Of a stretch of DNA of 27,500 nucleotides, positions 1-7,890 are shown piece by piece. Each line of letters starts with the position of its first letter. The stretch's first letter is position 1. The notes beneath the pieces were generated by a model that saw only the letters and a program-made list of their open reading frames with translations, did not search any database and was not told the DNA's origin. The position numbers were made by a program, and so were the translations under genes. Origin of the DNA: Theodoxus fluviatilis (taxonomy: Eukaryota; Mollusca; Gastropoda; Cycloneritida; Neritidae); assembly GCA_034096865.1 (NCBI GenBank), contig JAWQFJ010016480.1:1-27500 (forward strand), given 5' to 3'.

Positions 1-560
1 TTTTTTTGTCTTTTTTTACTCAGTTTTTATTTTTGATCTTATTGATTTTCAATTTTATTTGTCTTTATTTTCTTTTTAGTGTTTGTGTATTTGTTCCATT
101 TTTGGTTCTGATTTATTTTTTGCTCTTATTATTTTCTATTGTGTACCTTTTTTTGTATACATAGTTTCTTTTATAATGTCTCAATTAAATTTTTGTTGTT
201 TGTGTTGTTGTTTTTTTTTGTTTTTTTTACTCTTGAGTGTTCATTCGGTTTTTTGTTCCTTTATATTTCTTTTTTTGTACCTTTTGGTTTCTGCTGATAC
301 AGCAAGGAGGAGTCTTAATGCCTTTGGGGTTAGGATGTCCGTTTGTACGCTGTTAGTTTTGCAGGGTTTCCCCCGCCAGATGAGCTTATCTATAATTCCC
401 TCTTTGCGGTCAGTTTGCTCTTTGCCCTTTCACTCCTTTTTAGTTTAATGCCCGTTTGCAGCTTCCGGGTGAAGCTCTCATCTGTTCTTACTTTTCTTAA
501 CATTTGCTTTGGTAGGTTTGTCGTTGAACTCAATAATTTTCTAAAGTAAGTTTTTTAATT
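1..560. other. T-rich, gene-less stretch
   Basis: The plus strand is dominated by T runs with short interruptions for about 300 bases, then becomes mixed. The open frame here is rich in Phe, Leu, Cys and Val only because T-rich codons encode them, and it starts at a non-ATG codon. I see no splice-flanked exon, RNA gene or transposon end. On the minus strand it is A-rich, so it could be the decayed tail of a retroelement, but no element body is recognisable. Confidence 0.5.
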
Positions 561-639
561 CGAAGCTATGTGGTTAGTTAGAGTTAGGTCGACGCTCCCA
601 GCGTATTATCGAGGTTGTGGCTGTGTTCCGTACGTTTGT

Positions 640-1530
640 AATGGTGTTTTCGGGATGTGGGGTGTAGGAAATCGGGTTCACGTAGTTCAATTTGGCCAGC
701 GTGGTAGATCGTGTTACCCCTTATTTTCCTTCTTGTATTAGTACGTTTAGTGCAGACGACGCAGTAGTCGAAGAGCCTCTGTTGATGTATTTTCGCTCTC
801 GCGGGCGTGTCCATATGTCTGCATTCCCGTTGCCATGTGCGTCGGAACAGATCATAGATGTTTTTGATAGATTGTGTAGCGCTCACAGTGGGTCGTTCGC
901 TTATGTAGTCGTATGAACGAGGTTACTCTTCTAATCGTTCTCTTTTCTCTCCTTCGCAAGTGGGAAAGTGAGAGATACACCTTCAGGCAGGTGGTAGATA
1001 TGACGAGAGGATCTGAAGAGGGTTCACTGTTGTGTTTCTAGCTCTGTGTTCATATGGTGTGTTGGAGTTACACGTCGGTCTTAGACAGAAGTAACCAATC
1101 GTTTTTAGCGCGCTTCCGTGTGGGGGTGCCGGTGATAGTTAGCTCTCTTGATGATCGTAATGGTTGTATCGCTCTCAGCTCACTCATGAGCCTGAAAATA
1201 GAACGCGCAACGTGACCCAGATTTTGCCTCTGCTTCGCACTCAGCTGCGCAAATGCCAATAAAACGTCGTTTAGTCTAAGATTACACTCCGAATCATACT
1301 GCTGGTTATGGCGCCCGTTTTAAGTGGCATGTGGAGTACAGTAACGCGTACTGAGCAGACGTTTGTCACTAACAAATACTCAGTATTATCATTAATACGT
1401 GTGCGGATCTTAGCATATACTCCCTCATGGCTGTTGCAAATTCTGTCAGGCCGTGAGGTAGCGGATTCGATAGTTTTCTTTATTGAAAATCAAACAAAGC
1501 TCATAAACTGACCATTCCATGACAGTTGAA
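640..1530 (+). repeat. Left arm of a large diverged inverted duplication
   Basis: Read on the plus strand, this stretch aligns by eye with the reverse complement of about 2627-3420. The best shared blocks are around 753-800 (CAGACGACGCAGTAG and TTTTCGCTCTCGCGG), 950-975 (CCTTCGCAAGTGG), 1061-1073 (GGAGTTACACG), 1195-1285 (including GTGACCCAGATTTTGCCTC and GCGCAAATGCCAATAAA) and 1490-1520 (AAACAAAGCTCATAAACTGA). Divergence is uneven: near 1195-1290 the arms look close to 90% alike, elsewhere much less. The arm contains a decayed plus-strand copy of the RS-rich ORF1 start plus half of the TIR element at 2401-3012. Boundaries are approximate. Confidence 0.7.
700..1065 (+). pseudogene. Decayed second copy of the RS-rich ORF1 N-terminus
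   Basis: This is the coding part of the left inverted arm. It corresponds to the minus-strand RS-rich ORF at 3014-3349 but is broken by substitutions and small indels, so no frame stays open through it. Recognisable remnants include the run encoding the Arg/Ser-rich segment near 753-800 and the segment matching LPSQVAK near 945-975. It carries no function of its own. What else it could be: an independent old insertion of the same element in opposite orientation rather than a local inverted duplication. Confidence 0.5.
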
Positions 1531-1949
1531 GAGGGCCTAACTCCACGTCCTCCTCGGTAGGTGTACCTTCCACGCCTGTTGCTGTAGAAATTTTGTCCGG
1601 AACGCTGGCCACGAAAGGTTAAGTTCTGAGCAGACTTGAAGGAAGTCTTGGCTGAAAATCTGGAATCCCGATGTCTACGGGAGGACAAGATCTTGGTGGT
1701 GATGGTGGCCACGGAATTGTTATGTTCATCCAAGGCAGCTTGCGCTTCCTCGCCGAAGACTCTGTCAGACGATAGAGAAGAGAGGCGAGATTTGCGAAGG
1801 CAAGTGGCATCTCTGGAAACTTCTGTCTGAGTAGCGAGCAGCATATCTCTTCTTAAGAGGTTGAAGTTAGTCAGAGACTGTGAAGACAGGACCAATAAGT
1901 GATTGGCGGCTTCCTGCAAGGCCTGGTTTGCTTGGTAGAAATCTTCCAT
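1446..1949 (-). pseudogene. Retroelement ORF1 (gag-like), C-terminal part
   Basis: The frame starts with a run of alpha-helical residues (ANQALQEAANHLLVL), contains NFNLLRRDMLLATQTEVSRD, and ends with an Arg/Gly/Tyr-rich basic tail (GQNFYSNRRGRYTYRGGRG, about residues 117-136) like the nucleic-acid-binding tails of retroelement ORF1 proteins. It continues the upstream piece at 1950-2377 but in a different frame, so the gene is broken by a one-base shift near 1945. The last residues run into the inverted-arm sequence, so the natural end has probably been lost. I think of DIRS-type ORF1 proteins, but this is recognition by eye, not a search. No reverse transcriptase, RNase H or recombinase frame lies nearby. 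Confidence 0.45.
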
Positions 1950-2377
1950 CTGTCGCTCAGAGGAAAGCCGTCTTCCAGCACGGACTGCTGTGCCTGAGCA
2001 AGCATGTACGCATAGGAGGAGACATGAAACTGATTCAAGGCCGCAGATTCCATCGCGCGCAACGACTTGTCAGTCAGCTCCAACTTGAGGTGGGCGTTTG
2101 AAGCAAGCGTGAAAGGGTCAAAACGACGAGAGCCCGCAGACCAAAGAGGAAAATCAGGAGCATAGCTCTTTGGTAAAAACTCCAAAGCTGGGGCGGTAAT
2201 CAGTCCGGAAGTAGATGACATATTTCCACGCTGAACGGCCAAAGATAATTGCTCCTGAAGTTCTGCAGCTTGCTTAGGAACGGGGTGGAAAGAGGTGGAA
2301 GCTTCTCTCGCACTGGGTGCGCCTATCTTTTTGATGCTACCCTCTGGCTTCGCGGCGAACTCATCGGTAGAAATCAA
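1946..2377 (-). pseudogene. Retroelement ORF1 (gag-like), middle part
   Basis: About 140 residues read openly here. They include a Gln/Ala/Leu-rich helical stretch, a segment with APALEFLPKSYAPDFPLWSAG, and a helical block with LTDKSLRAMESAALNQFHVS and YAYMLAQAQQSVLEDGFPLS. The frame starts without ATG and an in-frame stop lies just upstream, so this is an internal fragment, not a gene start. Its N-terminal neighbour sits across the 612-bp TIR element at 3014-3349, and its C-terminal continuation lies one frame away at 1446-1949. The pattern of one stop plus one frameshift plus one insertion points to a dead transposon gene. Family assignment (DIRS-like or another retroelement ORF1) is tentative. 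Confidence 0.45.
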
Positions 2378-2400
2378 AGCGCGAATGACACTTTATTGGC

Positions 2401-3012
2401 CGCGGCTTAGCACAGAGAACAACCGGAGCCGGCTCCCCCGGAGCCGGCTCCGCCGGAAGTAGCTCTCTGACGTCGGAGGTTAAATCGCTCTCGCTGCTTT
2501 TTTGGCGCCCATTTGGTTTTCCGCGCCTTTTTGAACAGCGTTTCGCGTGTGCAACCAGCCGCTTGTCATCGTCGCCACTCTCGCCGCTTCGCCGCTTCTA
2601 CTCGTCGCCACTGTCGAGCGTCGAGATGGATGGTCAGTTTATGAGCTTTGTTTTGTATTTCTAAAGGAAATATTCGAATCCGCCACTCCGCCTGACTGAC
2701 TTCGCACGCCCTGGGGAGTTATGCGAAGATCCGGCCGCATTAATGTATCTGCGTTTTGTGAAAAACGTCTTGCTCGGCGGTACTGTACTCCATGCACCTT
2801 AACGGTGCGCGTGATTCGGGTGTAATCTTAAGCTAAACGACGTTTATTGGCATTTGCGCAGCTGAGTGCGAGCTGGAGGCAAAATCTGGGTCACGTGGCG
2901 GCGTCTATTTTCAAGGCTCGTGATTGGCTGAGAGCGATACAACCTCCGATATCAGAGAGCTACTTCCGGCTCCCCCGGAGCCGGCTCCGATTGTTCTCTG
3001 ACCTAAGCCGCG
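2401..3012. mobile_element. TIR element (MITE-like), 612 bp
   Basis: The two ends are inverted repeats of roughly 75-90 bp. The left end starts CGCGGCTTAGCACAGAGAAC; the right end, read inward, starts CGCGGCTTAGGTCAGAGAAC, and both continue through a GC-rich block (GGAGCCGGCTCC) to GGAAGTAGCTCTCTGA and GGAGGTT. The interior has no open frame of note, so this looks non-autonomous. It lies between the N-terminal and middle parts of the ORF1 remnant. No clean target duplication is visible. Its right half (2627-3012) is also present, inverted, at about 1072-1530, so it may have been part of the parent sequence before the inverted duplication rather than a late arrival. Confidence 0.65.
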
Positions 3013-3420
3013 TGTAACTCCACCCACCTCTGACCAGAGCTGAACACACCGTTGAACCTTCTTCCGTCCTCTTGTCATCCTCCACCTGATGAAGGTGGTC
3101 TCTCTTGGCCACTTGCGAAGGGAGAAAGTCTCTTCTCGACTCATGCAAGCCACGTGGAGCGTCATAACTATGTTCGTCCGACGACGGAGACGGGGAATGC
3201 AGATGGCGACCGCGAGAGCGAAAACGAGGCTCCTCGCTACTGCGTCGTCTGCTACGTCTATCAGAGGAAGGGGACCGATAACGCTTGCGAACTGAACGTT
3301 CTTCCTCAGAACTCCGTTCGTCCGCCCTGTAGCGGCGTCTCTTCCCCATAGCTTTCGTAATCTTCCTGAATTGTGTCGACCTTCCAGCTAAGAAGTGAAC
3401 TGACGGGTTACCCGGAGAGC
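2627..3420 (-). repeat. Right arm of the large inverted duplication
   Basis: Partner of 640-1530. Moving leftward it contains the ORF1 leader, the ORF1 N-terminus (3014-3349) and the right half of the TIR element. The matching blocks are listed under the left arm. This arm is the better preserved: its RS-rich ORF stays open while the left copy is broken. The roughly 1.1-kb spacer between the arms holds the rest of ORF1 and the left half of the TIR element. Confidence 0.65.
3014..3349 (-). pseudogene. Retroelement ORF1 N-terminus, Arg/Ser-rich
   Basis: This frame starts at a true ATG (MGKRRRYRADER) and is strongly Arg/Ser/Glu-rich over its first 60 residues, with SPSSDRRSRRRSSEEP and SPSPSSDEHSYD. 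A basic and acidic stretch follows, and the frame then runs into the TIR element at 3012, so the natural continuation is interrupted. Such basic, low-complexity starts are common in retroelement ORF1 proteins, but the same composition occurs in SR-type splicing proteins, so composition alone does not prove the family. The link to the pieces at 1446-2377 rests on same strand, order and adjacency. The decayed inverted copy at 700-1065 supports the view that this is repetitive, not host-gene, sequence. Confidence 0.45.
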
Positions 3421-4110
3421 ACGGGCTATAAGGAGTGAGGGGAGAGCACTGCGCGGGAATTTGTGCTCATCTGGGGGGGCCTGCATCAGCGAGGCCTACC
3501 CAGATTAGCTCCCTTTGCTGTCGACCAAGTTAAGATTAGGCAAAACAGTGACTCAGACACACACACACACACACACATTGAGCTTTAGACTTGTATACAT
3601 GTACAATGAAAAGGAATAATCAGACCAAATTGTCACTTCACAAGAAGAATGCTGTCATACTGTTAACACCGGGGTACCTTAAGCTTGCTGTTGACAAATC
3701 AGGGGAATTCATCTTTTTTATTTTCTCCAAATTACAATCTGCATAGCTGGAGTCATCTCCCTTGTACACAAAACTAATGAGTTTTCTACAACTGTCTCCA
3801 AACACTTACAATTAAAAATCTTCCTAGTGTCATTGAAAGAATGGAAAAAGAAAATTCAACAATGGCACAATGATATGTACACATTATGAGTATCCTGGAA
3901 ACAAAACAATTTCAACAAGGTGTTGAAAATATAAGGTTCTGTGGTGAAAAAAAGAGAAAGAGAAAAACTCCTCATAAATGTCTAGTCTACTCCTCCCACA
4001 TTGTGGACTTATTACCTGTTCATGAGAGTGACATCTTGTGAGCAATCAGTGAGCTTCTCTCCTACACAGAGAGCTTTGTCAATGTCAAGTACACTGCCCA
4101 GTTTCTACAA
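3420..4110. other. Gene-less stretch with a short CA repeat
   Basis: A (CA)n microsatellite lies at about 3557-3577. The remainder is AT-rich unique-looking sequence with short frames only. I see no exon with convincing splice sites, no RNA gene and no transposon end here. Confidence 0.5.
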
Positions 4111-4112
4111 CT

Positions 4113-4555
4113 ACTGCTGCTACTAAAGCTACCACCTCTACTACTGCTACTAAAGCTACCACCTCTACTACTGCTACTAAAGCTACCACCTCTACTACTG
4201 CTACTAAAGCTACCACCTCTACTGCTGCTACTAAAGCTACCACCTCTACTACTGCTACTAAAGCTACCACCTCTACTGCTGCTACTAAAGCTACCACCTC
4301 TACTACTGCTACTAAAGCTACCACCTCTACCACTGCTACTAAAGCTACCACCTCTACTGCTGCTACTAAAGCTACCACCTCTACTACTGCTACTAAAGCT
4401 ACCACCTCTACCACTGCTACTAAAGCTACCACCTCTACTGCTGCTACTAAAGCTACCACCTCTACTACTGCTACTAAAGCTACCACCTCTACTACTGCTA
4501 CTAAAGCTACCACCTCTACTACTGCTACTAAAGCTACCACCTCTACCACTGCTAC
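4113..4555. repeat. 27-bp minisatellite, about 16 copies
   Basis: The unit is CTACTGCTACTAAAGCTACC followed by ACCTCTA, with point variants (CTGCT, CCACT) at the start of the unit. Because 27 is a multiple of three, both minus-strand open frames repeat every nine residues (one as GGSFSSSSR). The frame lacks an ATG, has no splice or promoter context, and ends in adjacent MITE-like sequence, so I treat it as non-coding. The right edge abuts the foldback at 4557. Confidence 0.9.
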
Positions 4556-4556
4556 T

Positions 4557-4914
4557 AGACAAGGGGTGCGTTTGTTTGGCCACAAATCTCGCGATTCTCC
4601 CTGAATGGCTAGTCGAGGGCGAGTGAGACGCTCTTACAGCTAGAAAAATGGCGAATCATCTCGCAAGGCAGAAGAACATGGCTGCGTCCTGGCGCCAGAG
4701 TTGGTGAAGAAGTTGCCGATAGACGAAATAACTGACAATTCAGATATCACATCAGTTTTTCACTTCATAGATCACACCAATTGAGGGAGCTCCGGACCTC
4801 CCTCGGCCTCCCGCCTTCATGGCGAGTGCGTCCTTATGAGCGAGGAATGTAAGCAACGCCTAGCCCTCGAGATTCTCTCGGGATTTTGGGCCAAACAAAC
4901 ACGCCCTAGCAGAA
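4557..4914. mobile_element. MITE-like foldback element
   Basis: The ends are inverted relative to each other. The left end reads AAGGGGTGCGTTTGTTTGGC; the right end, read inward, reads TAGGGCGTGTTTGTTTGGCC, and both continue through AAATC and a CGCGA/CGAGA block. Total length is about 358 bp, with no coding capacity. An A/GGGGTG-type terminus would suit hAT-type MITEs, but no 8-bp target duplication is visible, so superfamily is left open. The minisatellite at 4113-4555 ends exactly at its left terminus. Confidence 0.5.
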
Positions 4915-5104
4915 GCCAGAAGGCCTACTCAGGAGCTGAGCACTCTGAGCATCTTCCAGCTCTCCTCCTCCTGAAGTGGCCGCTCACTTCCACTGCAGTT
5001 GGGCTCCAGCAGCAGGACTCCTGCAGTTCCCAGCTGTCCCCTCCTGGCTGTACAGGTACACCTAGCTCAGTGCTCCATAGGCATCCACTCTCTCTCAGTA
5101 AGGG

Positions 5105-5275
5105 ACTCCCCCCCCCAAAAAAAAAAATCCTCAACCCCCCCCCCCTCCCCCCTTCCTCATACTCTCCCTCATGCCCTCTCACCCCCATTCCTCATCCCCC
5201 CTCCCCATGCCCTCTCACCCTCCAATCCTCATTCCACCCCTCTCATCATCCCCCCCACCCCCCATTCTCTGTCTA
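5105..5275. repeat. C-rich low-complexity tract
   Basis: Runs of C (up to about ten) alternate with A, T and CTC, ending in CCCTCTCACCCC-type degenerate repeats. The minus strand is therefore G-rich with several G runs. There is no coding signal. It lies just downstream of the proposed poly(A) signal of the minus-strand gene. Confidence 0.8.
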
Positions 5276-5294
5276 GCCTACCTAAGGTTGTTTC

Positions 5295-5300
5295 TTTATT
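5295..5300 (-). terminator. Candidate poly(A) signal of the SPRY-like gene
   Basis: The minus strand reads AATAAA here, about 330 bases after the stop codon at 5628-5630. That is a reasonable 3' UTR length. The C-rich (minus G-rich) tract immediately downstream resembles a GU/G-rich downstream element only loosely. Confidence 0.4.
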
Positions 5301-5627
5301 ATGTATAGTTGAAGTGAAGTTGAATCTAATTGTTTCAACTGAAGTTGTGTCAATTCAGTTCAGGTCAGGTCAATTCATGTCAAGTCAAAATGGTTCGGTT
5401 CCGTTCTACTTCATTTCATTCTCCTCTACTCAATTCCATTCCATTCAATTCAAGTCCATGACATCCAAGTCAAGTCAACCCTACTGAAGTCAATTCAGGT
5501 CAAATTTGTTTCATTCCATTCTTATTTTTTGCATATCATATAATCAGTTCTACTAATATCAGTTTAACTCAACTTGATTCAAATCAATCAAGTCCAGTCC
5601 AGTCCAGTCCAGTCCAGTCCAGTCCAG
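5300..5627. repeat. Degenerate pentanucleotide repeat in the presumed 3' UTR
   Basis: Words such as TTCAA, AGTCA, GGTCA and ATTCA recur with a roughly 5-base rhythm over 300 bases. They end in a clean (AGTCC)n run at about 5590-5627 that touches the stop codon of the minus-strand exon. This looks like an ageing pentamer array that is still perfect at one end. Confidence 0.7.
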
Positions 5628-6133
5628 TCAAGTCCCTCCCAGCACAGACTGCAGCCGCCTGACCAGGTCCCCAGTCATCCCCATCTGCTGGCCGCTCTGC
5701 ACCTCCACCTCCACTCTTGCCCCAGTGACAGTCTCTGGATACACACAGACAAACGGCCACAGAGGAGTGGACAGGTCAACATCACTGGACTCCAGCACCT
5801 GCATGGCACCCACATCAATGACGTGCATGCGTGCTGTGGCAGTGTCCAGCAGCAGACCCAGGGTCACGTCCACAGGGCTGTGGGGGTTGTAAGGACACAG
5901 GTCTTTTCCAGAGATGCCTTGATTCCTGTAGACTGCACCAGCACGGACTTGGCCTTGACTGGTCCAGATCACCACAGAGAGGACAGTCTTGTCAGTGTCA
6001 CACACCGCTGTGTTGCCAGGCCAGGCCTGCAGTGCCTGCTGAGTGGCCACACCAAACTCACACAGAGCCATTACATCTAAAATCTTGGGTTTTGGTGAAG
6101 CCTTGCACCTCACCTGCCAGTAGCTGGATATGC
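5628..6133 (-). CDS. Terminal exon, SPRY/B30.2-like domain
   Basis: The exon begins after a strong 3' splice site (CTATTCCTTTTTCCAG|GC) and encodes about 167 residues to a TGA. It shows SPRY-like landmarks in order: SSYWQV near the start (the usual YWEV strand), FGVATQQ, a W-x-G-N segment, then [16 protein letters not shown] (the usual GLLLD-type strand), a short acidic loop, [10 protein letters not shown], and a C-terminal helix. SPRY domains are protein-interaction modules found in TRIM, FSD and other families; which family this is cannot be settled here. The first two bases complete a codon begun by the exon at 6858-7016, so the phases agree. An ATGG repeat fills the intron just upstream and a pentamer array follows the stop. 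Confidence 0.65.
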
Positions 6134-6176
6134 CTGGAAAAAGGAATAGAGGGAAAAAATCCCACGTTTTTATATC

Positions 6177-6256
6177 ATGGATGGATGGATGGGTAGATGG
6201 ATGGATGGATGGATGGATGGATGGATGGATGGATGGATGGATGGATGGATGGATGG
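6177..6256. repeat. (ATGG)n microsatellite
   Basis: About 20 near-perfect copies of ATGG, with one GTAG interruption near 6191. It lies in the intron about 45 bases upstream of the 3' splice site of the terminal exon. Confidence 0.95.
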
Positions 6257-6351
6257 AGTGAGTTTTACTGCCTATCAGTGTGTGTAGGCTATGTAAGGCC
6301 ACTGATAACAGCAATCACCAGAGCTGGTTAGAAAAGGAGCAAGTCCAGTCA

Positions 6352-6430
6352 TGATTTCCCCAGTTCGTTTCCTCTTGCAAATCACACAGGGAGATGTCAT
6401 CAGTCAATTCTTACCCCCAAGCCACAGGGG
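6352..6430. repeat. Dispersed repeat copy 1
   Basis: Shares a co-linear pattern with 11178-11256: TGAT-T-CCC-AGTT near the start, CAGGGAGA in the middle, and TACCCCC-A-CCACAGGGG at the end. Similarity is around 70% by eye. Both copies lie in introns of the same minus-strand gene. It may be a short interspersed element fragment; no family is recognised. Confidence 0.5.
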
Positions 6431-6434
6431 AATT

Positions 6435-6857
6435 TATACTGTGTCTTCCACACACCTTTACATGCGATGTGATGTTAGCATGATCTACAAGTTGTCAAAT
6501 ATTCCTTTGTATGAGACTCATTCAGCAGAATCATACATCATTACATATGCCAAAATTGGTGACAAACCATTTTGCTTCACATTGAAGTAACTAAATAGGT
6601 GTTTTCTCCATGAAATATCCAATATCATTCAACAAGGACAAAAAATAAAGATGTAAACATGCACATTACACAGTACAAAAACCATCCATGTGCAGTTGCA
6701 GTGACATGCTGCACAAGAAACACAAGAGGAAATTATCCATCTGGATTTCTCCCTCCCCAGGGATTGAACCACGGCACTCCGCCTCGCACATCATCAAATG
6801 CCAAAGCTTGCTCTCCTAAAGAGGAAAGCCTGGAGCCTCAAGAGTCTCCTCCAGTAC
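6435..6857. other. Intronic unique sequence
   Basis: No exon or element is supported in this 420-base stretch. The minus strand contains GTGGTTCAATCCC at about 6767-6779, which resembles a tRNA B box, but no matching A box lies upstream, so no tRNA-derived SINE is called. Confidence 0.4.
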
Positions 6858-7016
6858 CTGGCAAGGCTGCTGTAGCACAGGTGGCGGGACCCTTCAACAC
6901 CCCGGGTGGGGCACGGGAGCGGCCCTGGGGGCTGGCCTGGTTACTCAGGGAGCAGAGGTCTGTTCCCACATAGCACCCTTCTCCACAACGAGATGCATTC
7001 AGCTGGATGGACGGCA
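6858..7016 (-). CDS. Internal exon upstream of the SPRY-like exon
   Basis: The 159-base segment lies between a 3' splice site (TCTGTTTGTTGCAG|TG) and a 5' splice site (CCAG|GTACTG) on the minus strand. Read in the phase set by both neighbours it has no stop and encodes about 52 residues, including PSIQLNASRCGEGCYVGTDL and a Pro/Arg/Gln segment. Its final G joins GC of the next exon to give Gly just before ISSYWQV, so it probably forms the start of the SPRY-like fold. The preceding exon (11326-11383) leaves one base, which its first two bases complete. The three-way phase agreement is the main support; the donor is somewhat weak. Confidence 0.6.
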
Positions 7017-7051
7017 CTGCAACAAACAGAATCTTCCATGGTCATGACAAT

Positions 7052-7350
7052 CATGGTGGTACTGGTGGAAATGGTGGTGGTGCTGGTGGAAATGATGGTG
7101 GTGCTGGTGGTGGAAATGATGGTGGTGCTGGTGGAAATGGTGGTGGTGGTGGTGCTGGTGGAAATAGTGGTGGTGCTGGTGGAAATGGTGGTGGTGCTGG
7201 TGGAAATGGTGGTGGTGCTGGTGGAAATGATGGTGGTGGTGCTGGTGGAAATGGTGGTGGTGCTGGTGAAAATGGTGGTGGTGTGGTGGTGCTGGTGGTG
7301 CTAGTGGAAGTGGTGGTGCTGGTGGTGCTAGTGATCATAGTGGTTGTCAC
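7052..7350. repeat. GGT-rich minisatellite (GGTGCTGGTGGAAAT units)
   Basis: Units of 15-18 bases built from GGT, GCT and GGAAAT triplets. All have trinucleotide rhythm, which creates Gly-rich (plus) and Pro-rich (minus) open frames. It lies in the intron immediately upstream of the exon at 6858-7016. No start, splice or promoter context supports translation. Confidence 0.9.
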
Positions 7351-7535
7351 AGTGGTGGTTCTGGTGGTGATTTGGTAGTCGGTGGTTATTGTTTTTGGTG
7401 GTGGTGATTGGTGGTGGTTTCCAAGACAGCAAGTCAACAATTGGGTAATTGGATGCAGGTGAGACATTTCAGACTTTAGAAGGAGTGGGTGTATGTGATT
7501 TTACTTTTGGGGGTGTTTGTTGGCATGCATGTATA

Positions 7536-7537
<2 letters not shown>

Positions 7538-7625
<88 letters not shown>

Positions 7626-7685
7626 AGATAGAGGTGAAGAGAGAGAGAGAAGGAGATAGAGGAGCAGAGAGAGAGAGAGAGAGGG
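7538..7685. repeat. (GA)n microsatellite
   Basis: Nearly continuous GA dinucleotides, with a few AGGAGATAGAGG-type interruptions in the right half. Intronic with respect to the minus-strand gene. The open frames on both strands (RERERE, SLSLSL) are compositional. Confidence 0.95.
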
Positions 7686-7890
7686 ATGGACGGGACAGAC
7701 ACACAGATGAAGGAAAGAGGATGGGACACACATGCTACAGACTGCACCGCCTCAAAGCCCAGGACTTACAGGACACTGGCAAAGCCTGGATGCCAGAGAC
7801 AGCAGTGGATTCTGGAAGTGGAACAAAACCAGTCAGCCCAGAATGAGGCACAGTGGATCCTTTCATCAGTGCAGTGTTTCTCAAAGATGG

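Noticed and set aside
83..448. Phe/Leu/Cys-rich membrane protein
   Set aside because: The composition follows from T-rich DNA, and the start is a TTG codon.
4062..4583. Ser/Gly/Arg repeat protein on the minus strand
   Set aside because: The frame has no ATG, begins in a transposon terminus and consists only of the 27-bp minisatellite.
6767..6779. tRNA-derived SINE (B-box-like GTGGTTCAATCCC)
   Set aside because: No A box at the right distance and no tail or flanking duplication.
7051..7467. Pro-rich or Gly-rich protein over the GGT tract
   Set aside because: Trinucleotide repeat inside an intron of the minus-strand gene.
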